Of a stretch of 64,000 nt of DNA, positions 46,120-55,470 are shown in pieces. The stretch is from positions 1 to 64,000 of the forward strand of contig CAITNS010000067.1 of assembly GCA_903893815.1 (NCBI GenBank), given 5' to 3'. This DNA is from an uncultured Bacteroidota bacterium. Lineage in GTDB: Bacteria > Bacteroidota > Bacteroidia > B-17B0 > Aurantibacillaceae. The notes beneath the pieces were generated by a model. It ran no database searches, was not told the DNA's origin, and saw only the letters and a list, made by a program, of their open reading frames with translations. Every line of letters begins with the position of its first letter. The stretch's first letter is position 1. Both the position numbers and the translations under genes were made by a program.

Positions 46120-47838
46120 ATGTCTGTAAAATCTATTACACGCTTTTTAATTATTTCTTCTGCTGCATTATTCTGCAATACAGCTAACTCTCAAATATTA
46201 AATGAGTTAGGTTCGGTTCACGGTAATTTTCAGATAGATGCTGCCTATTATCAAAAAGACACTATTATAGATGCCGATCCGGGCAGCGAATTATTTAGAT
46301 ACAATGCCTTTGGAAACATTAATTATTCAAAAGGTGGTTTTAGTGCGGGTGTTCGTTTCGAAAGTTATAATCCACCATTATTAGGTTATTTGCCAGGCTA
46401 CAAAGGTTCTGGTGTTCCTTATCGCTTTGCCAGATATCAGCACAAAGATATTGATATTACAGTTGGTAATTTTTATGAGCAATTTGGTAGTGGAATTACT
46501 TTAAGAGCTTATGAAAATCGTGGACTGCTTTACGATAATGCCTTAGACGGAATGCGCGTTATTTTTACTCCAAAAAATGGTATTACCATTAAAGGTTTAG
46601 TGGGTAAACAACGTACATATTTTTCTTTATCACCTGGAGTAGTTCGTGGAATTGACGCAGAGGTAAATATCATGGATTTATTTGATTCTATTTTAGGGAA
46701 ATCTAAAACAAAAGTAATTATAGGCGGAAGCTTTGTAAGTAAATATCAAGAAGATCAAAATCCAACATTAGTTTTGCCGCAAAATGTGGCAACAGGTGCT
46801 GGACGTATAACTATCATTAGAGGCGGATTTAATTTTAATGCAGAGTATGCCAATAAAGCAAACGATCCATCGTATCAAAATAAATACAGCTATCAGCAAG
46901 GACACGCTGTCATTGCCTCTGCATCGTATGGAACAGATGGATTTTCAGCAATGCTTTCTGGAAAAATGTTAGACAACATGAGTTTTAGAAGTGATAGAGA
47001 TGCGCAAAATACGATTGCCATGATTAATTACCAGCCAGATTTTAGCAAATTTCATACGTATTCATTAATGGCATATTACCCATATGCAACTCAACCTAAC
47101 GGCGAAGTTGGTGGAACGGGAGAGATACAATATAAAGTAAAAAAAGGAACTTGGTTAGGAGGTAAATATGGAATGGACATTACACTAAATGCATCAGCAT
47201 ATTTCGCAACTGATACTATTGGAATAGCTCCAATTAACGATACTTTGAGAAACTTTAAATATTCAACCAATTACAGTAACCTTGGAGAAGAATATTATCA
47301 TGACTTTAACATTGAAATTACTAAAAAATTAAATAAAAAACTAAAATTGACAGTCATGTACGCTAATCAATTTTTAAATCAATCCATTGTACAATTTAAT
47401 ACTCCTGATAAAGAGGAACACCCAGATATTAAATCTCATATTGGCGTAATAGATCTTACTTGGAGATACAAAACTGGCTCTGCTATTCGCTTTGAAGCAC
47501 AAGGTTTTTTTGCAGATTATGATTATAAAGAACATGCCATTGATGCGAATGGAAATAAAAACATTACTAGTAACACAGGCTCTTGGGCTTCTGCTTTAAT
47601 TGAATGGACCCCAAATACACATTGGAGCATTACTGTTGCAGATCAATACAATTACAACAATCCAGTTATTTCAAAAAGAGTGCATTATTATTTTGGAATG
47701 ATTGGATATACAAATGGACCTACAAGAGTTTCTGTAAGTTATGGTCGTCAGCGACAAGGTATTTTTTGCGCCGGTGGTGTTTGCCGGTTTGTGCCTTCAT
47801 CAAGTGGTTTAAATATTAGTATTTCATCCAGTTTTTAA
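46120..47838 (+). CDS. DUF6029-type outer-membrane beta-barrel protein
   Basis: This 572-residue protein has a signal peptide (cleavage near NTANSQ) and a long run of amphipathic beta strands, ending in SGLNISISSSF with the terminal phenylalanine of outer-membrane barrels. The opening VHGNFQIDAAYYQKDTIID and FYEQFGSGITLRAYENRGL match proteins annotated DUF6029. It lies between the TlpA and Omp28-like genes, a combination I remember from other Bacteroidota. The role is unknown. Confidence 0.82.
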   Translation: MSVKSITRFLIISSAALFCNTANSQILNELGSVHGNFQIDAAYYQKDTIIDADPGSELFRYNAFGNINYSKGGFSAGVRFESYNPPLLGYLPGYKGSGVPYRFARYQHKDIDITVGNFYEQFGSGITLRAYENRGLLYDNALDGMRVIFTPKNGITIKGLVGKQRTYFSLSPGVVRGIDAEVNIMDLFDSILGKSKTKVIIGGSFVSKYQEDQNPTLVLPQNVATGAGRITIIRGGFNFNAEYANKANDPSYQNKYSYQQGHAVIASASYGTDGFSAMLSGKMLDNMSFRSDRDAQNTIAMINYQPDFSKFHTYSLMAYYPYATQPNGEVGGTGEIQYKVKKGTWLGGKYGMDITLNASAYFATDTIGIAPINDTLRNFKYSTNYSNLGEEYYHDFNIEITKKLNKKLKLTVMYANQFLNQSIVQFNTPDKEEHPDIKSHIGVIDLTWRYKTGSAIRFEAQGFFADYDYKEHAIDANGNKNITSNTGSWASALIEWTPNTHWSITVADQYNYNNPVISKRVHYYFGMIGYTNGPTRVSVSYGRQRQGIFCAGGVCRFVPSSSGLNISISSSF

Positions 47839-47861
47839 TAAATAGATTAAATAATAGTACT

Positions 47862-48716
47862 ATGAAAAAAATAATTTATCAAATCACCATCTTAATTGCA
47901 ATTATATTAATTATTGTAAGTTGTGATAAAGTTAAAAATGTAAAAGATCCAAACGCTGAACCAATTATTGGAAACAGAAAAGTTTTTGTAGAAGATTATA
48001 CTGGACATAAATGTGGAAATTGCCCCGCAGCAGCTGATACTTTAAAATACTTAACAAAAAAGTATCCAGGTCAAGTTGTTGCCTTGGCTATTCATGCAGG
48101 ATTTTTCGCTAATATAAATGCTACATACCCTACAGATTTAAGAAATCCTACTAGCACGGCTTACGACAATACTTTTGGCGTTTCTTTAGCAGGAAATCCA
48201 AATGGATTAATCAATAGATCTGGATTTGGTTCAGCTAATTTCATCAAAGCCTATACAACATGGGAAGGTGAAGTAACTCAAATGCTTAGCAGACCAGCAA
48301 AATTTGAAATTAAGATTAGAAATACCTTCACAACATCAAACAATAACTTAAACACTAGTATTACTGTTAAATCATTAACAAATAATGCTGGTATTTACAA
48401 ACTAGTTATATTATTATCTGAAGACAGTATTATTGCCGAACAACTAGATTATAGATTACCATCAGGAAGTCAATTAATTCCAAATTACGAGTTCAATCAT
48501 GTTTTAAGAGAAGCTGTTAATAGTTCTTTTGGCGATCCTATTTTTACTAGTGGCGCTGTAGCAAATGACTCAGCGGTAAAAGCTTTCCCTAATTATTCAA
48601 TTAATTCAGCATATAACGCATCAAAATGTCATATCATTGCTTATGTATATGATGCGGATCCTAATAGCCCAACCTATTACGAAGTGTTACAGGTTGAAGA
48701 AGCGCACGTGAAGTAA
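47862..48716 (+). CDS. Omp28-related outer-membrane lipoprotein
   Basis: The 284-residue protein has a lipoprotein signal (lipobox IIVSC, about residue 21). It then shows VFVEDYTGHKCGNCPAAADTL, the Omp28 opening with a CxxC (about 52-55), and a thioredoxin-like fold with a beta extension. Omp28 family members are surface proteins; several have a redox-like CxxC. It is the third gene of the TlpA/DUF6029/Omp28 run and is likely co-transcribed. Confidence 0.87.
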   Translation: MKKIIYQITILIAIILIIVSCDKVKNVKDPNAEPIIGNRKVFVEDYTGHKCGNCPAAADTLKYLTKKYPGQVVALAIHAGFFANINATYPTDLRNPTSTAYDNTFGVSLAGNPNGLINRSGFGSANFIKAYTTWEGEVTQMLSRPAKFEIKIRNTFTTSNNNLNTSITVKSLTNNAGIYKLVILLSEDSIIAEQLDYRLPSGSQLIPNYEFNHVLREAVNSSFGDPIFTSGAVANDSAVKAFPNYSINSAYNASKCHIIAYVYDADPNSPTYYEVLQVEEAHVK

Positions 48717-48749
48717 TTAATTCACAAATTCAATTTGTCAGTTCCATCT

Positions 48750-48772
48750 GTCATCCTGAGCGGAGTCGAAGG
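48750..48772. repeat. REP-like intergenic repeat
   Basis: GTCATCCTGAGCGGAGTCGA followed by AGG is the intergenic form of the repeat found inside purT (8100-8122, inverted). I recognise this word as common in Bacteroidota intergenic regions. Confidence 0.8.
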
Positions 48773-48848
48773 TCGAGAACTAACAACATTAATTTCCCTT
48801 TTGCAAAGCTCTTTATAAATGTATATTTTTACACATTAGAATACATTT

Positions 48849-50237
48849 ATGAAACCATCCATTCCAAGAGGCACCAGAGATTTCGGGCCTGCAGAAATGC
48901 AGAAACGTCAATATATTTTCAATATTCTGAAAACCAATTTTCAATTGTTTGGTTATGCTCCTATTGAAACGCCAACCATGGAAAACATTACAACCTTAAC
49001 TGGTAAATATGGCGAAGAAGGCGATCAATTAATTTTTAAGGTTTTAAATTCTCGAATACACGAGAGTAAAGACGATAAAAAAGAATTACTCAAAAAAGAA
49101 TTCAATACCTCTTTAGAAAAATCATATAACTCGGAAGCATTAACCGAAAAAGCCTTACGTTACGATTTAACGGTTCCCTTTGCACGTTATGTGGTGATGA
49201 ATAATCACGCACTCACCTACCCTTTTAAACGTTATCAAGTACAGCCAGTTTGGCGTGCCGATAAACCACAAAAAGGTCGTTACCGTGAATTTTACCAATG
49301 TGATGCCGATGTGATTGGCTCTAACTCATTAATTAATGAGTTAGAATTAATTGCCATGATGGATAAATCGTTTTCTGAATTAAATATTCCTGTATTGGTT
49401 AAATTTAATAACCGAAAAATATTAAGTGGCATTGCCGAAATCTTAAATGCCAGCGATAAAATCATTGACATCACAGTTGCTATTGATAAACTTGATAAAA
49501 TTGGTAAAGACGGCGTCGTAAAAGAATTACAAGAAAAAGGAATTTCAGAAACTGCTATTAAACAATTAGAACCCTTAATTGATTTATCAGGTTCAAATGA
49601 AAATAAAGTAAGCACTTTAAAAACATTTTTAGCAAATAGCGAAGTAGGAAAAAAAGGAATTGAAGAAATTGAATTTTTATTAAATAATTTAACTACGCTT
49701 AAAATCAAACACATTAGCGTAGAGTTAGATATCACGTTAGCTCGCGGATTAAATTATTATACAGGAACTATTTTTGAAGCCAAAGCCAATGCTGGAACAT
49801 TTACGCCAAGTATTTTAGGTGGTGGTCGTTATGATGATTTAACGGGTATTTTCGGACTAAAAGGTTTATCAGGCGTTGGTATTTCTTTTGGCGTTGATCG
49901 TATTTATGATGTGATGGAAGAATTAAATTTATTTCCTGAAGCTGTAAATAGAGTATCTACCACAAAAATATTATTAGCCAATTTTGGTGAAGCCGAATTA
50001 ATGCACTGCGTAGGCTTAGTTTCTAAATTAAGAGCTTTAGGAATTAATGCTGAAGTATATCCAGATGTGGTGAAGAAAATTGCCAAACAATTTGAATATG
50101 CTGATAAAAAACAAATTCCTTTTGTGGGAGTTGTTGGCGGAAACGAAATGACCAACAATACCGTGATGTTAAAAAACATGGCTTCCGGAACTCAGGAAGA
50201 AGTTGGTTTTGAAAAATTAGTGGAGAGTTTGAAATAA
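48849..50237 (+). CDS. hisS: histidyl-tRNA synthetase
   Basis: HisS charges tRNA(His). The class II motifs are visible: motif 1 around RQYIFNILKTNFQLFGYAPIETP, motif 2 in RYREFYQCDADVIG, and the histidine motif LARGLNYYTGTIFEAK and GGGRYDDLTG. The 462-residue length is normal. The insert and anticodon-binding domains follow in order. It is convergent with paaE, with a bidirectional terminator between them. Confidence 0.96.
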   Translation: MKPSIPRGTRDFGPAEMQKRQYIFNILKTNFQLFGYAPIETPTMENITTLTGKYGEEGDQLIFKVLNSRIHESKDDKKELLKKEFNTSLEKSYNSEALTEKALRYDLTVPFARYVVMNNHALTYPFKRYQVQPVWRADKPQKGRYREFYQCDADVIGSNSLINELELIAMMDKSFSELNIPVLVKFNNRKILSGIAEILNASDKIIDITVAIDKLDKIGKDGVVKELQEKGISETAIKQLEPLIDLSGSNENKVSTLKTFLANSEVGKKGIEEIEFLLNNLTTLKIKHISVELDITLARGLNYYTGTIFEAKANAGTFTPSILGGGRYDDLTGIFGLKGLSGVGISFGVDRIYDVMEELNLFPEAVNRVSTTKILLANFGEAELMHCVGLVSKLRALGINAEVYPDVVKKIAKQFEYADKKQIPFVGVVGGNEMTNNTVMLKNMASGTQEEVGFEKLVESLK

Positions 50238-50260
50238 ATATTTCTAAAATTAATAAAACA

Positions 50261-50289
50261 AAAAAGGCTTCGTTAACGAAGTCTTTTTT
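50261..50289. terminator. bidirectional terminator between hisS and paaE
   Basis: AAAAAGGCTTCG-TTAA-CGAAGTCTTTTTT is a hairpin with A-tract and T-tract on the two sides, so it can serve hisS on the plus strand and paaE on the minus strand. Confidence 0.8.
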
Positions 50290-50307
50290 GTTTATAAATG
50301 TATAATT

Positions 50308-51384
50308 TTAAATTGCATCAAAATCAACAACTAACTTTTCGGTTAATGGATGTGCTTGGCAAGTTAAAATAAAACCATCTTCAACCTCAGCATCAGTTAA
50401 GGCGAAGTTTGCATCCATTTTTGCTTTTCCTTCAATAACCTTTGCACGGCAAGTACAACACACTGCGCCTTTACAGCTAAACGGAGCGTCAACACCTGCA
50501 TCAATAGCTGCATCTAAAATAGTTAAACCTGCAGTATTTAATTTCATCGTCGTTTCAATACCATATTGTATAACGGTCACCTCGCTGTTTACATCAGCAC
50601 CAGTTACAACTGCACCTTCTGCTTTTGAAACCGCATCAGCCACCGCACTAAAATATTCAATATGAACTTTTTCTTTGGCAATATTTAATCCTTCTAGAGC
50701 TTGCTTAATATTTTCCATCATTGGTCCTGGACCGCAAATAAAATATTCATCTGCGTTAACGCCACCGTAATTTTCAATAATAGCTTTTACTCTATCAACT
50801 GATAGTAAACCTTTTTGTAAATCGCTCACTTGTGTTTTAGGCGTGTCGTATACATTTAATACTTTTACTCTATCTGCATTTTCAGAAACAATTTTCTCAA
50901 TCTCCGTTTTAAAAATAACTGAATCTTCATTACGGTTTGCATAAACTAGAGTAACGTTACTTTGTTTTTCGATGTATAAAACACTTTTTAAAATACTCAT
51001 CATGGGTGTAATACCACTTCCACCGGCAAATAACACATAATGCTTTTTGTTATTACCTGATAAAATTGAACTAAAATTTCCCATTGGAGTCATGACCTCA
51101 ACCGCATCACCTACTTTCCAAGTTCGGTTCATTAAAGTTGAAGCTCGTCCGTCTTGTACTTCTTTTACAGCTACGCGTAATTCTTTTTCGCTATAAGGAC
51201 TCGTGCAAATACTATATGAACGACGCAATTCTTCGCCATTTACATTTAATTTAACTGTAATATATTGACCTTGTTTAAATTGGTATTCGTGTTGAATTGC
51301 TAGAGGGATATCAAAAGCAATGGAAACGGCATCAACTGTTTCTCTGCGAATATCTTTTACTTTTAAGGTGTGGAATCTTGCCAT
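50308..51384 (-). CDS. paaE: phenylacetyl-CoA epoxidase subunit PaaE (reductase)
   Basis: PaaE passes electrons from NADPH to the PaaABCD epoxidase. It has an N-terminal FAD domain (about 1-105, RRSYSICTSP), an NAD(P) domain (FAGGSGITPMMSILK, then YFICGPGPMM), and a C-terminal plant-type [2Fe-2S] domain (about 265-355, CKGAVCCTC and LTCQAHP). The 358-residue length is normal. It is divergent from paaA, so the cluster is split into two transcription units. Confidence 0.95.
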   Translation of the reverse strand: MARFHTLKVKDIRRETVDAVSIAFDIPLAIQHEYQFKQGQYITVKLNVNGEELRRSYSICTSPYSEKELRVAVKEVQDGRASTLMNRTWKVGDAVEVMTPMGNFSSILSGNNKKHYVLFAGGSGITPMMSILKSVLYIEKQSNVTLVYANRNEDSVIFKTEIEKIVSENADRVKVLNVYDTPKTQVSDLQKGLLSVDRVKAIIENYGGVNADEYFICGPGPMMENIKQALEGLNIAKEKVHIEYFSAVADAVSKAEGAVVTGADVNSEVTVIQYGIETTMKLNTAGLTILDAAIDAGVDAPFSCKGAVCCTCRAKVIEGKAKMDANFALTDAEVEDGFILTCQAHPLTEKLVVDFDAI

Positions 51385-51482
51385 TTTTTAAATTTTAGTT
51401 GCGCAAAAATAAAATATTAATGTGATAATTAAACAGTAAATGATTTTTATTGTTTAAACAGTTATAAAATGAGGATAAAACC

Positions 51483-51514
51483 TTTGAAAAAAAGCGGTCA
51501 AAAGCTTATATTTG
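51483..51514 (+). promoter_or_regulatory. promoter of the paaABC operon
   Basis: The -33 element is TTTG (51483-51486) and the -7 element is TATATTTG (51507-51514), with a 20-bp spacer. The ATG follows at 51536. It is one of the clearest promoters in the window. Confidence 0.7.
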
Positions 51515-51535
51515 TATAATTCATAAACAAAAACG

Positions 51536-52477
51536 ATGGAACTTACTCAATTTGAAGATGTATTTGAAGGCAAATTAGCCAAAAATGAAATGGTGGAGCC
51601 TAAAGATTGGATGCCGGATAATTACCGTAAGCATTTAATTCGCCAAATATCACAACACGCGCACTCTGAAATAGTGGGGATGTTACCAGAAGGTAACTGG
51701 ATTACTCGTGCGCCAAGTTTACGCGCTAAAGTAGTTTTATTAGCTAAGGTGCAAGACGAAGGTGGACATGGTTTATATTTATACACTGCTGCCGAAACTC
51801 TGGGTATTAGCCGCGATGAATTATTAGATAATTTACATACCGGTAAAGCAAAATATTCGTCTATTTTTAATTATCCAACTTTAACTTGGGCAGATATTGG
51901 TGCAGTGGGTTGGTTAGTAGATGGTGCTGCCATTATGAATCAAGTGATGTTGCAACGTACTTCTTACGGACCTTATGCACGTGCTATGGTGCGTATTTGC
52001 AAGGAAGAAAGCTTTCACCAACGTCAAGGTTTCGAAATTATGACTCACTTGTCATTTGGCACTGCTGATCAAAAAGCAATGGCACAAGATGCGTTAAACC
52101 GTTGGTGGTATCCAACAATGATGATGTTTGGTCCACCAGATGCAGAATCACCCAATAGCGAAAATGCAATGAAATGGCGTATTAAGCGTGAAACAAACGA
52201 TCAATTACGTCAAAAATTCGTTAACCAAACTGTTCCTCAAGTAGAATATTTAGGATTAACAGTTCCGGATGCAAACTTAAAATGGAATGAAGCTAAAAAA
52301 GGATACGATTATAGCGAACCAAATTGGGCTGAGTTTAAACAAGTAATTAGTGGAAACGGTCCTTGTAATAAAGAACGCTTAGCAGCTCGTAACAAAGCGC
52401 ATGATGACGGCGCTTGGGTAAGAGAAGCTGCACAAGCCTTTGCTAAAAAACGTAAAGAAGTTTACGAAGCAGCGTAA
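51536..52477 (+). CDS. paaA: phenylacetyl-CoA epoxidase catalytic subunit PaaA
   Basis: PaaA is the di-iron subunit that epoxidises the ring of phenylacetyl-CoA. Its metal-binding helices are visible as [12 protein letters not shown] and [13 protein letters not shown]. The opening ends in [20 protein letters not shown] and matches the family. The 313-residue length is normal. It starts the paaABC-[sORF]-DG operon. Confidence 0.96.
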   Translation: MELTQFEDVFEGKLAKNEMVEPKDWMPDNYRKHLIRQISQHAHSEIVGMLPEGNWITRAPSLRAKVVLLAKVQDEGGHGLYLYTAAETLGISRDELLDNLHTGKAKYSSIFNYPTLTWADIGAVGWLVDGAAIMNQVMLQRTSYGPYARAMVRICKEESFHQRQGFEIMTHLSFGTADQKAMAQDALNRWWYPTMMMFGPPDAESPNSENAMKWRIKRETNDQLRQKFVNQTVPQVEYLGLTVPDANLKWNEAKKGYDYSEPNWAEFKQVISGNGPCNKERLAARNKAHDDGAWVREAAQAFAKKRKEVYEAA

Positions 52478-52489
52478 GTAAATTTTGAG

Positions 52490-52567
52490 TGTTGATTTAT
52501 TAGTTTTAAATAATCTTCTAACCAACTCTCTTTGATATTAAAAACTAAACACTAATAACTAAGCACT
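52490..52567. repeat. self-complementary spacer between paaA and paaB
   Basis: AGTGTTGATTTATTAGTTT on the left pairs with ACACTAATAACTAAGCACT on the right. It is one of several such spacers in the paa operon. Confidence 0.5.
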
Positions 52568-52574
52568 ATTAAAA

Positions 52575-52862
52575 ATGAGTGATAATCAAGGCCCAGTTTG
52601 GGAAATATTTTTACAAAAAAAAGCAGGACAACCTTTTGTACACTGCGGAAGTTTACATGCGTTTGATAAAGAAATGGCTTTGCAAAATGCTAGAGATTTA
52701 TACACTCGTCGCGGAGAAGGTGTTTCTATTTGGGCAGTACCCTCTAATGCTATTGTAGCGAGTAGCCCAGAAGATATTGGTCCTTTCTTCGAGCCTTCAA
52801 ACGATAAAGTATATCGTCATCCTACGTTTTATCAAATTCCGGATGCTATAGGGCATATGTAA
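52575..52862 (+). CDS. paaB: phenylacetyl-CoA epoxidase subunit PaaB
   Basis: PaaB is a small structural subunit of the epoxidase. The protein (95 aa) begins with WEIFLQKKAGQPFVHCGSLHA and continues ARDLYTRRGEGVSIWAVP, both characteristic. Its place between paaA and paaC confirms the call. An ATG start follows a spacer without a Shine-Dalgarno. Confidence 0.94.
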   Translation: MSDNQGPVWEIFLQKKAGQPFVHCGSLHAFDKEMALQNARDLYTRRGEGVSIWAVPSNAIVASSPEDIGPFFEPSNDKVYRHPTFYQIPDAIGHM

Positions 52863-52880
52863 TTTTTAGACACAAGATAC

Positions 52881-52980
52881 AAGACTTAAGATATAAGACT
52901 TAAGATATAAGACTTGTTTATCTTATTATCAAAAAATTAATTACTAAAAAAATCTGCGGTAATTTGCGAAATCTGCGGGA
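52881..52980. repeat. tandem 14-bp repeat and AATCTGCGG words between paaB and paaC
   Basis: AAGACTTAAGATAT is repeated two and a half times (52881-52915). After a short gap, AATCTGCGG occurs at about 52950 and again in AAATCTGCGGGAC at about 52968-52980. Confidence 0.65.
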
Positions 52981-52988
52981 CAAACAAA

Positions 52989-53747
52989 ATGACAACACAA
53001 GAAGCATTATTTAATTATACATTACGATTAGGAGATACTAACTTAATTTTAGCACAACGTTTAAGTGAGTGGACAGGCCACGGCCCTTTTTTAGAAGAAG
53101 ATCTAGCTTTAACTAACATTGCTCTAGATATTACAGGTGCAGCAAAATCATTATTAGAATATGCTTCAACAATCGAAAATAAAGGCAGAAGTGCCGATGA
53201 TTTAGCTTATTTCAGAAATGATAGACAGTTTTTTAATGCCCAAATAACAGAACAACCAAATGGCGATTATGCCAAAACCATTGCTCGTCAGGCAATCATG
53301 GACTGTTTTGATTATTATTTTTTTACAGAATTAGCAAAAAGTAAGGACGAAACTTTAGCTGGAATTGCCCAAAAATCAATTAAAGAAGTAACCTATCATT
53401 TACGTCATACCTCATCTTGGTTAGAACGTTTTGGTGATGGTACTGAAGAAAGTCATAATAAAACACAAACTGCTATTAACCAATTATGGCAATATACTGG
53501 CGAGTTATTTGAAATGACTGAAGTTGATGAAATTTTATTAAAAGAAGGTATCGCTGTTGATTTGAATTTAGTGAAAGCCAAATGGGAAAACCACATGGCT
53601 GATTTATTAGCAAAATGTACTTTAATACAACCAGAAAATGTATTTATGCAAACTGGTAGCCGCAAAGGAATTCATACAGAGCATTTGGCATTTATTTTAG
53701 CAGAGATGCAAGCGTTACCGCGAATGTATCCGGATGCGAAGTGGTAA
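52989..53747 (+). CDS. paaC: phenylacetyl-CoA epoxidase subunit PaaC
   Basis: PaaC pairs with PaaA and keeps the ferritin-like fold but not the metal site. The opening LRLGDTNLILAQRLSEWTG and the segment VTYHLRHTSSWLERFGDGT are family features. The 252-residue length is normal. The downstream gap holds a 35-aa membrane peptide before paaD. Confidence 0.94.
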   Translation: MTTQEALFNYTLRLGDTNLILAQRLSEWTGHGPFLEEDLALTNIALDITGAAKSLLEYASTIENKGRSADDLAYFRNDRQFFNAQITEQPNGDYAKTIARQAIMDCFDYYFFTELAKSKDETLAGIAQKSIKEVTYHLRHTSSWLERFGDGTEESHNKTQTAINQLWQYTGELFEMTEVDEILLKEGIAVDLNLVKAKWENHMADLLAKCTLIQPENVFMQTGSRKGIHTEHLAFILAEMQALPRMYPDAKW

Positions 53748-53756
53748 TCAATAGTT

Positions 53757-53808
53757 GTTGGTTGTTTGAAAAAAGTTTTTTGATTTTTAATTAAATGTCA
53801 AACAACAA
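53757..53808. repeat. inverted repeat after paaC
   Basis: TTGTTGGTTGTTTGA pairs with TCAAACAACAAAT. The words are shared with the spacer at 4733-4816. Confidence 0.55.
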
Positions 53809-53835
53809 ATCTCCTATAATAAAAAACAAATATTA

Positions 53836-53943
53836 ATGAACTTTAAAGAATCCTGGAAAAAAATATCGCCCTACTTTGTAGATGTTTGGCAATACATTGT
53901 GATTATCATCATCATGATTATTGCAGCGATATTTATCTTATAA
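53836..53943 (+). CDS. 35-residue single-pass membrane peptide in the paa operon
   Basis: This small gene is not part of the standard paa set. The peptide has a basic N-terminal half with FKESWKKISPYF and a C-terminal membrane helix of about 17 residues (IVIIIIMIIAAIFIL). It has an ATG start and a TAA stop, on the same strand as paaC and paaD and in the gap between them. It may tether the epoxidase to the membrane or be a regulatory peptide; this is inference. It could also be a chance ORF, but the sharp amphipathic-plus-helix pattern argues against that. Confidence 0.6.
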   Translation: MNFKESWKKISPYFVDVWQYIVIIIIMIIAAIFIL

Positions 53944-53994
53944 TTACCCAATACTTTCTGCGCAAAAAATCTCTGTGATCTTTGCGGTTAAAAT

Positions 53995-54483
53995 ATGAAA
54001 ACCAAAGAAGACATACTTTCATTACTTTCTGAAATTCCCGATCCAGAAATTCCAGTCATTTCTATCATCGAATTAGGCGTTATTAGAGATATTAATATTA
54101 TTGACGAGGTATCGGTTACTTTAAAAATCACCCCTACCTACTCTGGTTGCCCAGCCATGAAACAGATAGAAGATGATGTGCGAAAAAAATTGACAGAAAT
54201 TGGGTTCACCAATATCTCAATTAATACTATTTTCTCTCCACCTTGGACAACCGATTGGATTACAGCTGAAGCCAAAGAAAAACTAAGAATTTACGGCATA
54301 GCACCGCCTGAGCATAGCACCGAAGATAAAAGTTGGCTAACCGGAAAAACAAAAAATATCGCTTGTCCTCGCTGCAAATCTCAAAACACCAAATTAATTT
54401 CTCAATTTGGTAGCACGGCCTGTAAAGCTTTACACCAATGTGAAGATTGTTTGGAGCCCTTTGATTATTTTAAATGTATTTAG
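53995..54483 (+). CDS. paaD: phenylacetyl-CoA epoxidase subunit PaaD (Fe-S assembly-type)
   Basis: PaaD is needed for a working epoxidase, probably for iron-sulfur or di-iron maturation. The N-terminal part (about 1-100) is a MIP18/DUF59 domain with EIPDPEIPVISIIELG and TYSGCPAM. The C-terminus is a zinc-ribbon-like part with CPRC and CEDC. The 162-residue length is normal. The preceding spacer has a TTTCTGCG...GATCTTTGCGG repeat (about 53950-53985). Confidence 0.93.
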   Translation: MKTKEDILSLLSEIPDPEIPVISIIELGVIRDINIIDEVSVTLKITPTYSGCPAMKQIEDDVRKKLTEIGFTNISINTIFSPPWTTDWITAEAKEKLRIYGIAPPEHSTEDKSWLTGKTKNIACPRCKSQNTKLISQFGSTACKALHQCEDCLEPFDYFKCI

Positions 54484-54545
54484 GTTTCAAAATTTCTTTT
54501 TCCAAAAAATAATTCCCAATTTTATCTAACAAAAAAATACTTAAT

Positions 54546-55322
54546 ATGAGTTTTATACTTTCCGAACTTAAAGAAAAAGTAATGGTTATTACTTTAAATC
54601 GTGCAGATAAATTTAATAGTTTTAATAGAGAAATGGCTTTGCAATTGCAAGATGCATTAGATGAAGCAGAAGCTAATGAAAATGTTAGAGCAATTGTTTT
54701 AACAGGAATAGGAAAAGCTTTTTGTGCAGGACAAGATTTAGCAGAAGCTATTGACCCAAACGGACCTGGCATTGCAAAAATAGTTGACGAGCATTACAAT
54801 CCCATTATTTTAAGAATCCGTAAAATCGAAAAACCAATCATAGCTGCGGTTAATGGTGTAGCCGCTGGCGCTGGCGCTAATATTGCTTTGGCTTGTGATA
54901 TCGTAACTGCCACAAACTCTGCTTCTTTTATTCAAGCATTTAGTAAAATTGGTTTAATACCAGATAGCGGCGGAACGTTTTTCTTACCTCGTTTAGTTGG
55001 TTTTCAAAGAGCAACTGCTTTAATGATGACTGGCGACAAAGTAATGGCAACCGAAGCTCAACAAATGGGTATGATTTATAAAGTATTTGCTGATGAAACC
55101 TTTATGACGGATGCTTTGGCTTTTGCCAATACATTAGCCAATATGCCAACAAAAGCAATGGGTTTAACGAAACGTTTATTAAACGAAAGCTTGTTTAACA
55201 CACACGATAAACAATTAGCTCGCGAAGGTATTATACAAGTAGATGCGGCATCTACCGCAGATTACGCCGAAGGTGTAAATGCTTTTTTAGAAAAGCGCAA
55301 GCCTGAGTTTAAAGGAAAATAA
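54546..55322 (+). CDS. paaG: enoyl-CoA hydratase/isomerase, probable PaaG
   Basis: PaaG isomerises the ring 1,2-epoxide to the oxepin form in this pathway. The protein is a crotonase (258 aa) with the oxyanion-hole segments ARAIVLTGIGKAFCAGQDL-like (about 45-65; here VRAIVLTGIGKAFCAGQD) and VAAGAGANIALACDIV (about 99-114), and the PDSGGTFFLPRLVG loop. The position after paaD makes paaG likely over paaF. The later genes paaF, paaH, paaJ, paaK and paaZ are not in the window. Confidence 0.87.
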   Translation: MSFILSELKEKVMVITLNRADKFNSFNREMALQLQDALDEAEANENVRAIVLTGIGKAFCAGQDLAEAIDPNGPGIAKIVDEHYNPIILRIRKIEKPIIAAVNGVAAGAGANIALACDIVTATNSASFIQAFSKIGLIPDSGGTFFLPRLVGFQRATALMMTGDKVMATEAQQMGMIYKVFADETFMTDALAFANTLANMPTKAMGLTKRLLNESLFNTHDKQLAREGIIQVDAASTADYAEGVNAFLEKRKPEFKGK

Positions 55323-55332
55323 GTGGCTTAGC

Positions 55333-55389
55333 GTCATGCTGAACTTATTTCAGCATCTCATGATACCCTGAAACGTTTTCAGGGTAACC
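55333..55389. repeat. double-hairpin REP-like element after paaG
   Basis: Two perfect hairpins lie next to each other: ATGCTGAA-CTTAT-TTCAGCAT (55336-55356) and ACCCTGAAA-CGT-TTTCAGGGT (55365-55385). The GTCATGCTGAAC..TTCAGCATCTCATGA frame is a word I know from many Bacteroidota intergenic regions. It may also serve to stabilise or end the paa transcript. Confidence 0.85.
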
Positions 55390-55470
55390 CTACGTTATTA
55401 AACCTCCTATTGTTTACAATTTTTTTGTATCCCACGCCTTAAAAGTCGTTATAACCTTAATTTTACTGTT

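Noticed and set aside
49292-49735. 147-aa minus-strand frame
   Set aside because: It lies wholly inside hisS in antisense and has no recognisable domain.
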